Assembly (NCBI GenBank): GCA_907163375.1
Contig: CAJQUW010001695.1
Span: 62,001 to 126,000, forward strand
From: Prostheceraeus crozeri
Taxonomy: Eukaryota > Platyhelminthes > Polycladida > Euryleptidae
DNA length: 64,000 nt
Direction of reading: 5' to 3'
The first letter of the stretch is position 1, and every line of letters starts with the position of its first letter. The notes under the pieces are model-generated. The model was not told the DNA's origin. It made no database searches and saw nothing but the letters and a program-made list of their open reading frames with translations. Below, piece after piece: positions 10,053 to 22,389 of the stretch. The translations under genes and the position numbers were made by a program.

Positions 10053-13000
10053 CTAGTCAAACAGACGAATAGACGACCTGTCTAATTCTGTGCCTACAGT
10101 ATGGAGCATTATACAATGCGTTTCATGGTAGACTTCACTCGATATCGAAGCTGTGGACATGTTAAAAAGAGCGAAAGAACCTTCTTCAGATGCAATCCTA
10201 AAGATTGACCGCAACAACTGAATGAAATATTTTAAAGAATCATTCCAATGCAAATTCCTGGATTTGAAATAAAAATTTAGTGGCTTTCATTTGCTGATTA
10301 AACAGCTTGATCAATGAGAACTAGGGTTTAACATATCCCCGAATTTTAAAGAACCGGTTCCGGTACCGAATCCTGAAATTCGATTCAATCCCAGGTTCCA
10401 CATCGACTCATCGTTACCATGCAAAATTATATTCAAGTAGCGGCGTCCGGTGCTACTAGTCCATTCATCATAGGAACAGGAGAATCGCTCACCTTTTTTA
10501 ATTTTCTCTTCAAAAATCACTTTGCAAATTGTGACGAATTTTAGCAGCGTATGAGTGAAGTAAAGGCATGATGTCAGACGGATTCCTCGGAAGATTATAT
10601 CCATCTCTGTTTAGAGAATTACGAATGTACTCACTTTTGCAAACACCATTGATAGAAAATCCGTCAATTGCGATCACTTTGGATAATATTCGTTCAAGAC
10701 TTTCCTTCTTTAGTATAAATGAGGTAATAGAGTCTTGCCTTAAAGCTTTCTGAGGACCGCTTGCTTGGCTTACATCGGACGTTTCTTGTGCGCAATTCAG
10801 AATGTTGTGTACTGTCCTCAAATGCTTAAGCATTCCACTTGTAGATCCAGAATTGTGTCTGATCAACTTTGAACATTTATGACAACGTGCACAATCTTTG
10901 CTTTGACGAGAGAAGTACTCCCATACAGCTGAGTACTAGCCATGGATGGAGTGACCGAATGAAAATATTCCGTGGATCAAACCTTGTTTTGCGCCTTTCT
11001 TAGAATAAGATGTGATGAACTCAGATCTATTTTTAGACTTCCTCTAAACAATTAACTCAATAGCACTGATGTCAGACGGTGATTGATGGAGTTTGGTTCT
11101 CATTGGATGTCGTGAGATGGCTGTCGTCATCGAACAACGAGACCATCTGCTTTTTCCAGGGAATCGGTACCAATTGACTTGGAACCGGTTCCGGTATTCC
11201 CGAGTTATAGATGGAACCGGTTCCGTACCGGTACCGGGATTAAACCCTAATGAGAACGCATTTGAGATTTTAGTCATCACTTACCTTCATTTTGATAGCT
11301 TGATGAAGATTTTGAGACAGTGTTGAAATAAACTGCTGTGTCGAGGTGACAACAAACTGATTGCCGTGATATTCCTGCGATACCAGGCTCTTTGATGCAT
11401 TGAAAATCCAAAGTTCAGCACTCTGAAATCCATCATTGCAACATTACTTGCCAGTGACCATTGTTCATTTTTTCATAAAAAATCATTCATTTTTAGGGTT
11501 AAGGGGATGGAAGCGATCTTGAAAATGAGCTATTGCGAAGTGTAGTTGAAGTCTGCTCGATTGAGCATATATTGGTAGAGTTGAAGGCGGAAAAGTATTT
11601 AATCAGGCAATGCAGCTGGCTCAAACGCAAGTTTCGTCGGACGAAGCCAATGATGAGATTTCATAGCCTGCGAGTCTCAGAAGCTCCATAATTATTAGCA
11701 ATGAGATGCGTGTAAGTAAGCATGACGTACACTGTAAATCGCTCAATACCAATCACATACGAAGGAAGCATACCAAAATATTTTTTGGTATATTTCTGTA
11801 TTCTCTTGGTATATATTTGTATGCTTTTCGTATGCTTTTTCAAATGTGGTACGCTTTACATACTAAAGCCATACCAGCACAATGTTAAAAGAAAGCATCA
11901 ATCATGTCCAAAGTATGTTGATTTAAGGACTTTTGTCAATAAAGATCACAATAATGTTACTACTGTTCTGTAAGTAGTTAGATAATGACATTCAAGAGTG
12001 ATACTTTTAATGCTGAATTCGATTTTAATACATGTAAGTCTAAGGCATTTCATGAATAGTCAATAAGTATTCAACCATCAACAATTATGTATCATGTAAT
12101 TTTGAAATAAGGCATATTATCAATCCGAAGTAAAAGCACATTATAATTCATTAAACGCAAAAATAGTTATGTTTGAGATATATAAGTCAACATGATTGCA
12201 CGAAAAATATCGTTTGAATGAATTGACGTTAATCAACTTGGACCATAAAGTAGAGCTAACTAAACGTCCTGTTAATGCTGCTAGACATGTAGCATCGACC
12301 GCATAGTCGTGGAACATAAAATACACAATAGATCTAATGTACTCAAATATCACTCTATCAAACAAACAATATTCACCACTTGTATTACCGAAAAAAGTTA
12401 TTTGACAGTAGTATGTAAGACATATATTTTTTTGCTATGTGACTTAAAGCTGCACATACCAAATGGATACCAGAGTCATACGAATAAGGATGAATTTCCA
12501 TCGGGTCTCGTATATAAAACATACCAACAATTCGTATTTCAGTGTAAAACATCCAATCACAGATAGAATAGTTCGTATCGCTACATACCAATCACATACG
12601 AAGGTAAATGAGATTTGGTATGAAAAACATACCAGATCTCTGTAAACATACGAGAATCTCGTATCAGATGTTATTTTCAAATTGTATGTAATTTTGGTGT
12701 ATGTTTGTGTGCAATTTTCGTATCCAGCGATTTACAGTGTACAGGAAGGACAATGCCTACTCTATGTTTCAGGAATGTTGTTTCATCAATGTTTGGTTGA
12801 CATTTTTGTGATCCGGTCGTAATGTGAAGGTCCCAAAGTAGAGGCCTCTCCAGGTGGGTAGCTCCACTCATCTTTACTTCGAAATACTTTTTCTACACAT
12901 CACAGCAATGAGAAAAGGTTCCGTGTTTATTTACACTATAAATTTGTATTCTACAACTGACGCGTACTCAGTGTACAATCTTCACAGCTGATCATGAAAA

Positions 13001-16000
13001 ACGGACCCTTAAGTTATGCTGAAAGTCAATCGATTCTCATGCCTTCCAATCGTGTCGCACAGCAACGTGCTGTACATCATTCGAGAGCTTGAAGTGTCAG
13101 CTTTCAAATGAGCTGTCATAAACTTGCATCCGTTATTGCATTTGCTGAGCAGTGCTGAAAATATGAAAATTGCAATTTTCGATAATGAATCAAGCACGCG
13201 GAGAATGAGCATTTTCTGAGCTCTGGTTTGATATACTGGTCATCAAAAGTGAAGAACTAGGAAAAAATCAGTGACATCGTGAAGTTATCACAAAATAATG
13301 AGTCTTTTGGCTTAAACTGTTCTATTCTCACTTTTCCATGAAACAATTAACGAATGTGTGTCTTTGTTCTCTCACAGCGACAACGGATTGTTTACTTATC
13401 ATGCTTGCATACTTTAGTAGCAGTGACAAAAATGTTGAGGAAGTTTGGAAAGGAAATATTGAACTTGTTTGAATAAGACTTATATAATCGCACAATTCTG
13501 AAGATAACAAATAAGAACATTTTTGATGGAAGTCATGATTTTGTGATAACTTCACGATATCACTACTTTTTCCGAGTTCACCGATTTTGATGACCTATGC
13601 TGCTGATTTCAATGATATATTCATACACTGTAAACTGTAGACTACGAAAGCTAGCTGATTTTGACTACGAAACCGATGTACAAAACGAGACTAACGAAAT
13701 GTACGAAAGCGCTATTGTTCGTGCTCATACACCACAAAAGCGGTTGGCATTCCTACTGGACTAAGTAGCTTTGATATTGCACAGTTTACAGTGTAGGAAA
13801 GTTCAGAAAATACTCATTCTCCCCGTGCATGATTGATTCATGCTCACATGCTTTCTTAGTGAAAATCGCGATTACAAATACAATTGCTTAGAAAATGCAA
13901 TAACGGATGCACGTTTATCATAGCTTATTTGAATGCTGAAATGTAACCTCTTGAATGATGTATGACACGTTGTTGTGTGACACGTTTAGAAAGCATGATA
14001 ATTGATTGAGCTTCATCGAAATTTAGGTGGTTCGTTTTTTATGATCAGCTCTGACTATGCCAGTACTTAACTCTGCGCAACTGACGACACTCAACACACT
14101 AACAGTCCAGCAGCCAGAACGAGTTTCTCCAGGGAACGAGGCTGAAAATGAGACTTTCACAGAATGATACACACTCTATCCTTACTACGAATCTGCGCGT
14201 TTGCCGAGTTCTATTGAGTTCCTCTTCTTGTCAGACAGGATCAAAGGAAAACACACGTTAATCCAATGGGACGCATATTGAATTTTTTTGGCTAAAATGA
14301 ATTTTTCTATGTTTTCTCTGATTAAAGGAAAATTTTCGGCATGGAATGTCTTCAAATCATTTCATGTCATACTCACATGCTATGAAGCTAAAAACATTCA
14401 GACTTGGCAAGCCTCCTAATGTCGGCAAACACAAGCAATGTGAGCAATTTAATATATATTTATCAGTTTTAGTAGCAATTTAATTATATTTAACCACATT
14501 CTCGCAAACATTCCCGATCAGAAACATGATAATAACACATGCACATAACAGGAAATCATCTGAAGACATTCTATGAAAAAAATTATGGCTCTAGACTTAA
14601 TGAGAAAACCAGAGAAAACTTCCACAGGTACCAATGCATATATTACGTAGCTCTCCTGACGCTTCGCCTAGTCGGCTTGATCACAGGAAGTGAAAGACCT
14701 AGTATTTTTATTTTAATAAAAGGAAACATGGGAAATTTCATTTTCCCTAAAAACGTCAATCTGCGTCCATTGGATTAACATGTGTTTTTCTTTGGTCGTT
14801 TCTGACAAAAAGGATGACGGCATAACTTATTCAGGTATAACTCGGCAGACACGCTGATTTGTAGTAGGCATAGGGTGTGCATCATTCCGTGAAAGTCCAG
14901 TTTTCAACCTTGCTCCCTGCAGAAGCGCTCTTTGGCTGCCGGACAATGTGTTCTAGGAAGAAATAAAAACCTTGTTCCACAAATGACAAGCTTTTAGCCT
15001 TCTAATGTGCACCAGGAATACAAAAATGTGTTCTACAACTGACACGTACTCAAGATTCTAGGTGTTCAACAAAGATAAAGACAGCACTCAGCATGCCAGG
15101 AAGAAGATTCGTGTTCTACAACTACTGATGTGCACTCAACTTAACAGTGTGCTCCAGGAAGATAGAAAAGTGTTCTACAGCGAATTTGATCCATAGATTC
15201 AGCGATTTTGCTGCTTTATGACAACGTTGCGATTTGCCTTCAGGAATGATGGGATCGCAAACCAAACAATAATAATAAAAACATTTTTTCAGTGCAGAAT
15301 GGTCAACACTGATAGTCTCCAAGATAATTAGCTACTAGTCCTGTTGCAAATGCGACTCCAGAGCTCTATCAATAAAATAAGCCTATTGATCTTGAGCGCT
15401 TCTGAATTTAAATTTGATCAGCAGCGAAACTCCAACAATGCTTCTCAGTAATAAAAAAGTCATGTTTATCTGTCTTCGTTGATTTTGGATCCGGAATGCA
15501 TTGTCCGAGCAAGCAATTATCTTCTGGATCAGATACATTTCACAAACAAGTGGAAATTGGTTCCATAGGAGTGCATTTGTCCTGCCGTCAGAGTACCAGT
15601 TTATCTGAGTGTTTAAAGTCAAAATATTGTAATACGTCGATAGTCGAAAAGGACAACATCTATCCAAAAATTCATTTGGGAAGAACGTATCCTGCGATAC
15701 ATATTTCAGCTGGATCGTTGTTGAATTGCTCAATGAAAGTTTGAAAGAAGATTTTTCGTAGACAAAGAGCTTGTTTGCTTGAGAATAAAGAAGTCTTGGC
15801 ATCACCTGGAATGACTACGATTGGCCTGCGATTTAATAAACATTCTTTGAATCAATGAATTTAGGATCAAGGATTGCAAATTACGGTAATTTATTTTCAG
15901 CGGTAAATTGCCGTAAGTTCCGGTAATTTAGTCGGGAAGTTACAATAATTTTTTTTGAACCGCACTGAATGTGTATGTCGGATCAAGTCTTGTATGAATC

Positions 16001-19000
16001 AATTTGGAACGGATCAGTTTCCATTAATCAATCATACCATGGTTAATCTGGGCTGTTTTTGCTGGCCGAAGATGAAATCTTCAGGATTTAAATCCAATTT
16101 GGCTTATGTCGATGTTTCTAGGCCTACCATGCAGGAGTAAGATAATATATCAGCTAGCCTAACTGTCATGTTGGAGTTATAGATATAAAAATTACCGGAA
16201 AAATATAAATTATATTTTTCCGGAAAAATTACCGGAAAAATTGGAAAAATATGGAAAAATAAAAAAAAATCCTGTCAACGAAAAATATTCCATCTAAGTA
16301 AATTTGCAATATAGTGTTGATTAGGTAAATGATACTGTATCTCATTTTGAATGAAACAATTATTATGGTACAGCAACATATATAACGCAATTTTTATTTA
16401 AGAGATTGGTAAATTAAGCTTATTTTAAATTAAACAAATACGGGAAGACGCAACTAGGAGTATTAAACAAACACGGATATATCGTGAAATTTACTCGACA
16501 AGAAATAGAGAAGAATATATTAGGCCTATTTGAGGGAGAAGGATATCAAGGGATTCTATGATTTTGACTTTGATTTGGACATGAATAAGCCTAAATAATC
16601 TACCGATACTTGAAAACATCACCTAATTACAAAAATCTCTATTTCTTGATTAAAACAAAAAAATCAGTAGTCTAACAATTGGAGGCTAACAAAGTTGGAT
16701 AACAAAATTATATACTCTTACAAATCTTCAATAAAGAAAAACAATACCATACGAAGTCTTTCACTGTGCTTGAGGTTATGTCTTTTTTGCTACCTTTCTC
16801 AATAAGGATTCACGCTCTAACTCGCAGAATACATAGATAGTTCTCCTCCTGGTAGAGCCAGAGGCCAGCTCCGGCTCTTTGACGCGTGTGCAGAATGCAC
16901 GGTTTACTATGTCGATTTCCTCCGCTTCCGGAAATTGATAGCTACTCACGAGAATCTGAAAGTGAAACAAATATCAAAGAACACGATATAATATGAACAT
17001 TTAACAAATGTTCTGGGATTTATACGAATAATAACATACTACATACTTTTTGTGAGCATTTCATTAAAATCATATTATATTATATTATTTATCATATTAT
17101 CTATTATATTTATCTTTATCTATAGTATCTTTAATGATAATGTCTTCAAACTTTAATAATGGATTCAATCAATAATTCAATTAATAATGGATTCAATATC
17201 ATCCATAATCATAATCCATATCCATATCCATAATCATAATAATGGATTCAATTAATAATTCAAACTTTGATAATGGATTCAATCTTTAATGATCTTCTAT
17301 ATTATCTTTATCTATTATATTATCTATAATCATCTATCTATTATATTATTAGATCATATTATTTAGTGAATAAACAATCTCGTAGACCTAAAAAATTGTT
17401 TGTTGAAAATATCTTCCATTTTATTCACTGTTATTTTTCCTAAGTCTGTACGTACTTAATTCTACATGCGGATACAATATGAGCTGAGTTTACTACGTTC
17501 ATTCATGAAAGACAGCTATTCAAAGTAAGCCAATTTAAATTAAATTATAGTAAATTAATTGATTTACCTTCAAATTATTCTAATCATTTAAAGGCAAATC
17601 AATTACGATAATAATTATTCAATTTTATATGGCCAGTAGGATATTCATAATGCCAGTTTGTCCAGATTGTACTAGATGAAGCTAAGGTACTGTGTGTTAA
17701 ATCTAGGCTATCATACTTATATATATTTACATGTATATGTCTCTTACCTTTTTTAGAAATTTAACAGTGATTTGGTCACCTTCAATAAATTGAACGCAGC
17801 CGTAATATAACCGTACTACTCCTCGGCGACTGCGTTGATTTTGTATCATGTACTCTACACAGACCCAATTACCAACTTCAATTGTTTCTTCCACCATTTC
17901 CAGATTGTCATTGTCATCCTCTTCACTGCAGCTTCCGACATCTTGGTCAAATTCAACAACTTGCTCTTCATCATCTTCCTTATTTGTTGTATCGTCAGCA
18001 TCCACAATTGCTGGTTCAGTGCCGACTTCAATAAGATCGGGAACTGTCAGGGCCTGGTGTTGGTTCTGATCAGCTTTACGTTTATCAGCAAAATGCCTCA
18101 CCTTGATATTGTAACTCACTTTTGTAAGTTTTGCAGAGCGATCATTTGTGAGGCGATTTCTTATTTTCGTCTTTTGCATGCCATATTCTTTGTTGGATCT
18201 CTCTACACAAGCCACAGATGCTGGAAGACTGAGAAGTTGTTTAGCGACTGGCGCTAACACTCTGTGGCCACAAAAAGTATTCCACCATTGTAGTGGATCC
18301 GTTTCATCTTCAATCATAGACCAGTAAAGTTCATTACTATAAACTGGCCCATCTCGAGATTTGAAAGCTATTATGATAGCAAATATTTCTCTTCCTTTGA
18401 AGCTATGGCTGTCATATGCAGTCGTAATGATACAAACCGCAATGTTGTTAATCTATCTTTTTCAAATTACTAATGAAGTGATTCATCAACATACAGAAAT
18501 TGAACGGAAAAATTACAAGTGGAAAAATATCATATTTTCTCGGAAAAATGTTATATTTTTCCGGTAATTTTTCCAGAAAAATTACCGGAAAAATTTCCAG
18601 AAAATTTTCCATTTCATATCCTTAGTTGGAGTCAAAATAGATACTATACCGTCTATAAAATATGAGCGCAAATTTTTCATTTCAATGATAGTCAGCTTTC
18701 TGTGTGGCCTACACGTGAGATGGACATGCTACATAGAAAAGTAGCATAAACTAGCACTAGGCATATTATAATACCTTATCTAACCATTCTAATCAAAATC
18801 TATTGAAATTTTGTAGATTTACGCTTTCTTATGGGGTTATCATCTATTGCTAATTAATTAAAAATCAGAAATAAAACAAACGAAGTCTTTTAAATAAGTT
18901 GTATTTATGAAAATACTCCGAAAAACAAAGCGTCAATGACTTCCACGGCGTAGTCAGAAAATATGCAAATATCTATTAGTAAATTCGTATGTGGATCAAT

Positions 19001-20795
19001 CCAAAGATGATCAAAACAACATGTTCACGATAGAACCAATCTATAAAGCTTACAAAAACAGATACAAAAGCTTCTAAAACTTCTGAGAAAAAGCACAACT
19101 TTCATTAAATTCTTTCCATACTATTTTATCACGATATAGGCATATCAGATGAATTGTTGATTACGGTGCTACACCTTAATATACCATGAAAACATGTTAC
19201 CTACCGACGATTTCTACCCACACTTGAGCATCAACGGGTTGCGCAGTATTCATTTATGGATACATAAGTTTAATTAAAGATATATTTAATGTACACGTAG
19301 CGCTAAGGAATTGTCTTATATTGTTCACTGCAGAAAAAAAGAACATTTATCAGAATGACCTATAATTTGGAAGATAAACTAATATCACCAACCTCAATAT
19401 GAAGTTGAAGTTGATCAAGTATCTACGTTTGGCACCGTAACGAAGTCATTAAAATCACCATAATTAAGTCAAAACACGATAAGTCAGCACCGGCAATTGA
19501 TGGAGACTCATCTTTGTGGATGATTGTGCATGTGTAATGCTCAAATCGCTATAAGCCTGTATATTCCGATTCCTGTAGGCCTACTTCTTGGAAATATCGC
19601 AAATAGCATTGGTTGCGAAGTTTTTACAAATCATTCCAATACTGGATTAAAGTCAACCTATTAATCTAGCTTTTCTGAAATGCATGATGCAGTTGCGATC
19701 GCGATAAGCAGAAATTTAGTCGGCTTGAGCCAACAGCCTAGACGACCGATTCGTAAAAGCATTTACAAACTACCTGTACAGGTACTGCCACGTAAGCCTA
19801 GATAGCTTGACGCAAATTATAAACAAGCATCAAGCATCTAACGTTAACAATGCCATTAGATGATGATAGCATGTTTCTAGATCTTGGTAACATAGGTGGG
19901 CCTTTAATAATAAAATGATTGTTTAGCTGACACGAATAAGACTATAAAGGAATCATCCATAAACCAGTAAATAAATTTCAACTATAACAAGACAATATCA
20001 TCAGATGTAAAGGCCTATTATGATTGACAGGATGATATAGATCAATGCTACATGCATACAAGGATATCACATAATGATATGGTTTTTTGATGGAAAGCTA
20101 CAACAAACCCAGTAATGCGCCTTCCAAATATATGGATCCTACATTAAAATACAGCCGACAAATTATAGCATACAGTGCACATCAAGACTAAGTTTCTGGT
20201 GTCGCAGTTATCTCACAATAAAGGAGATTCGACTATGATAGCCAGGTTTTTAGAATTGGCAATTTTTCCAAGAATGACAGAAATGTTCAATTTGCTCTAA
20301 ACCGATAACAACACACGTGTTTAAAGTGAAACTGGTCTTGAAATATAGATAAAATTACAAGTAATCAGTTAAAAATAAACTTAAGAGTTAAAATAAAGCC
20401 GAATGAGCTTTCATTCCTGAAAATCAAAAGTTTCAAAATAAATTACCCGGTAATTTAAAAATATCTCACCCGATAACTTACCGTAGGGAAAGTTACCGTA
20501 CAACTCTACTCTCGATTCAAGATTCCCAGCTGTATTCACATGCAGTAGTATGTTTTGATTATCATCAATAGGCTATATCTTCCTATTGACATTCAAATGA
20601 TGAATTCAACAGTTCAACTTACATCAAAGTTAGCCTCGTATTGCCTTATGAATTGATTTTTCAATTGTGTTCTCTGCTCTTTATCATAGATGCTTGTCTC
20701 CTTGAAAAGTTCAAATAAACTTTTCAATTCATTGATAATACCCGCTCTCTCTGAGTATGCACTTAATGTCTGAGTCAGCGATGTGCTTGCTAGAC
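10053..20795 (-). CDS. 3' end of an unidentified spliced gene (three exons, partial)
   Basis: Three minus-strand exons join in one frame. Exon A is 20623-20795 (acceptor TTTTCAG, donor GTAAGT), exon B 11285-11422 (acceptor ATTTCAG, donor GTAAGT), and exon C 10053-10217 (acceptor CATTCAG, stop TAG). Exon A begins within a codon, so at least one upstream exon is missing; the A-B and B-C junctions are both phase 0. The joined tail is about 157 residues. Recognisable pieces are ERAGIINELKSLFELFKE, EYHGNQFVVTSTQQFIST and FRIASEEGSFALFNMS. It looks alpha-helical and soluble, with no signal peptide or membrane segment. I do not recognise the family. The 9.2 kb intron is filled with transposons and a hAT sits in the last intron. 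It could be a host gene or a long-lived element gene; exon quality favours a host gene. Confidence 0.62.
10322..11249 (-). mobile_element. hAT transposon, internally deleted
   Basis: The 10-bp inverted termini TAGGGTTTAA / TTAAACCCTA are flanked by an exact 8-bp target duplication ATGAGAAC (10314-10321 and 11250-11257), the hAT hallmark. Palindromic GGAACCGGTTCC words repeat inside both ends (near 10350 and 11180-11240) and are probable transposase-binding sites. The middle keeps only the N-terminal and central part of the transposase, which runs straight into the left terminus, so most of the catalytic domain is gone. It lies in the intron 28 bp past exon B of the spliced gene. Confidence 0.92.
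10400..10940 (-). pseudogene. hAT transposase remnant with BED zinc finger
   Basis: Read on the minus strand, the start is a BED finger: AVWEYFSRQSKDCARCHKC, then GSTSGMLKHLRTVH, with Cys-x2-Cys and the distant His pair. After it come the usual hAT N-terminal segment (SLERILSKVIAIDGFSI, YNLPRNPSDIMPLL) and, after a frameshift near 10510-10560, KKGERFSCSYDEWTSS and GRRYLNI. In intact relatives the DEWTS block carries a catalytic Asp, and hundreds more residues follow; here the frame ends in the terminal repeat. It cannot supply transposase and would depend on an intact relative. Confidence 0.8.
11730..12739. mobile_element. CACTG-ended non-autonomous element, copy 1
   Basis: The inverted termini CACTGTAAATCGCT ... 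AGCGATTTACAGTG are flanked by TA on both sides (11728-11729 and 12740-12741). The interior has no coherent gene. Both ends carry clustered short words, ATACCAA and CATACGAA and their complements, as subterminal repeats. A second copy is at 45973-46880 with the same order of internal words. CACTG ends with subterminal arrays recall the CMC (CACTA/Mirage/Chapaev) group, but superfamily assignment needs an autonomous partner. Confidence 0.82.
12985..14057. repeat. Foldback repeat with a MITE in its loop
   Basis: The sequence from 12985 to about 13225 reappears inverted and diverged at about 13800-14057. Paired landmarks are CAGCTGATCATGAAAAACGG with GGTTCGTTTTTTATGATCAG, and AATGAATCAAGCACG with CGTGCATGATTGATTCATG. 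The loop holds the small TA-flanked element at 13626-13793. No coding frame is convincing. Confidence 0.7.
13626..13793. mobile_element. 168-bp CACTG-ended MITE
   Basis: The termini CACTGTAAACTGT and ACAGTTTACAGTG are perfect inverted repeats of 13 bp, flanked by TA (13624-13625 and 13794-13795). Short TACGAAA and ACGAAAC words repeat inside. It has the same first nine bases and TA target as the larger elements at 11730 and 45973, so one transposase type could mobilise all of them. Confidence 0.82.
14083..14965. repeat. Second foldback repeat
   Basis: The left arm of about 14083-14355 pairs with about 14565-14965 inverted. Examples are ACACGTTAATCCAATGGGACGCA with TGCGTCCATTGGATTAACATGTG, and GTCTTCAAATCATTTC with GGAAATCATCTGAAGAC. 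The arms are clearly diverged. The CTACAACTGACACGTACTCA word near 15030 also occurs near 12950, which suggests that related repeats border the whole 12.9-15.1 kb cluster. Confidence 0.65.
14966..16169. other. No gene recognised
   Basis: The sequence is AT-rich. A 140-codon minus frame at 15383-15805 and an overlapping plus frame at 15496-15744 match nothing I know and lack splice support. Several GGTAA/TTACC words cluster at 15885-15950 and have counterparts near 20440-20505, possibly the ends of an old element that surrounds the hAT below. Confidence 0.35.
16178..18624 (-). mobile_element. hAT transposon, 2.4 kb, 5' coding part lost
   Basis: The element is flanked by an exact 8-bp duplication GTTGGAGT (16170-16177 and 18625-18632). 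The imperfect terminal repeats begin TATAGATATAAAA and, inverted from the other side, TAAGGATATGAAA. Dense ACCGGAAAAAT words form subterminal arrays at both ends (16190-16260 and 18535-18610). The only coding sequence left is the C-terminal part of a hAT transposase on the minus strand. Confidence 0.85.
16776..18360 (-). pseudogene. hAT transposase C-terminal part with spliced extension
   Basis: The first segment (from about 18360 down to 17748) carries the hAT dimerisation region: DPLQWWNTF, VAKQLLSLPASVACVERSNK, KTKIRNRLTNDRSAKL. An acidic linker and a small beta-rich tail (GVVRLYYGCVQFIEGDQITV) follow. A GTAAGA donor after 17748 and a TTTCAG acceptor before 16955 join in phase 0 to a second segment, 16955-16776 (SSYQFPEAEEIDIV ... 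LLRKVAKKT, stop TAA). The Trp and the ER pair are typical of the family's C-terminal dimer interface. The N-terminal BED and catalytic parts are absent, so it is a remnant. The splice is inferred from frame and consensus. Confidence 0.75.
18633..20622. other. Intronic stretch, no gene recognised
   Basis: AT-rich sequence between the second hAT and exon A. I see only GGTAA/TTACC-type words near 20440-20505 that mirror 15885-15950. Confidence 0.4.
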
Positions 20796-21030
20796 CTGAA
20801 AAGCAAGAAGCATTGGGATGAAGCTGTCATCATCAGAAGAATTCTGTTTTATTTATATACTGTTCTTGAGAATTTTATATACTTAGAGTGCCAATTCTTT
20901 GAAAATTAACTCATCATGCATGAATACTTTCAAAGCGTTGTCCTCAATAAAATCATCCCGAAGAGGCTAATTTCAGTACCTGTCTCAAGAAACGCACGAG
21001 TTCCTTTGTTTTATCTACTTCTATGGTTAA

Positions 21031-22290
21031 CAAGTCAATAAGTCAATAAATGTTTATTTCCAAATACTTTGGAAAACATGGAAAATATATTGAACATGTG
21101 TGTGAACAAAAACATTCATGTTTCAAACACAACTATGAAAACTGAGACATCAAAAGTACATTTCAAGCGTGCGGTCAATTTTAACAACAAAAAAAAAATC
21201 GTATTCAGGAAGGAGAGGAGAAAAATTTGCTTCTAAATATCATTCAGTTTGTGTTCTAGGCTGTCGCAACTCTTTAGGTTTTTGAAGGAATTTAGCAATA
21301 CTTTTAAGATTATTTGGAATATGCGTGTTCATCAACTTGTAGAACTCAGTTGTACTTTTGCAGTGGCATAATATCGGTGCTAGTTCCTGTCGTAATTTCT
21401 GATATCTTGAACATTCAATCACGAAATAATGCAAATTTTCTACCCGTGAATCACTGCATTGCTCACATCGACGTTCTTCATACCTCAAACGATTTCCATA
21501 AATGCCGGTGACAACTTCTAACTTGTGGTTTAATGCTCTAAACTTCAGGATGATATTGATATAGTTATAATTGATATAAATATTTAGATATGACTTAATA
21601 GTATCCTGAAACAGACATAACTCCAAATAATCTAATCCAGAATGGCTGTTTTTTGCTGAGGATATCTAGTGTTCCCTATGATAATCAGCCAATCGACCTT
21701 TTGTAATCTTCAAATATGATTGTTTATCAACAATGAACAGTGTATCTCGTAATTGAGATAGGCTAAGTTCTATAAGCAATTGCTTTATTCGCCAGCACCA
21801 TGTGTATCTACTATCGTGTCCGTTTGAAATAATATTTGAATAAAATCATGCTTCTGTCATCGCTTGTAATGATTCTTATCCAATAACATATTGCTGTTTT
21901 ATAAAAATGAAAACTCATTGGATGTATTCCAATTTCACCAATGAGACAATAATTTGGAGTATTCCGCTTTAAATGATAATGCCTTTTATAAAATTGAAAT
22001 TGCAGTTGATCTAAACTTTTTTAATTTTTAAAGACACAAAATTCTGCACATCATTTCATCTTTGATAACGTCAGCATTTCAAATGTATTTTTTGGAATAT
22101 ATCTCCACTAACTTGACCAAATTCTCTAAACTGTTTAGCTGTAAAATATGCAGCTTGTTTACCTTTAGCTATCAATTGTTCCAAATGGCATTTATTATTT
22201 TTTGCCGTACTATGGTTATAAATTATGTGCCGATTTTGCAATAAACCGAACATCGGATATCTTTTATTTATCTTTGTGAAGACCACTTTA
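21031..22290 (-). pseudogene. LINE remnant (RT C-terminal half and zinc-knuckle tail)
   Basis: On the minus strand the order is a fragment after the RT palm (ELIAKGKQAAYFTAKQ), NYCLIGEIGIHPMSF (usually PN-x-MLYGELGRYPL), then W-x-W-R-I-K-Q and a GRLADYHREH region. A cysteine/histidine tail follows: RRCEQCSDSRVENLHYFV. The 3' region ends at AATAAA and a doubled TTGACTTA near 21031-21050, a typical microsatellite-like LINE tail. Several stops and frameshifts break it and the 5' half is missing. The clade is not the CR1-type of LINE-A and LINE-B, since those lack the zinc tail. Confidence 0.72.
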
Positions 22291-22389
22291 TAAATGTCTA
22301 AAATGTTGGAGTTCTGGCATCATTATCATGCACATTCAAAAAGGACCTGCTCAGTAAACTAATGAAACTAATAATGAAACTAGTAAAAC

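Noticed and set aside
12141-12680. Several 60-85 codon frames on both strands
   Set aside because: They lie within the repeat-rich CACTG-ended element and are generated by ATACCAA/CATACGAA word arrays.
15383-15805. 140-codon minus-strand frame
   Set aside because: No recognisable motif, composition like surrounding intron, and an overlapping frame of similar size on the other strand.
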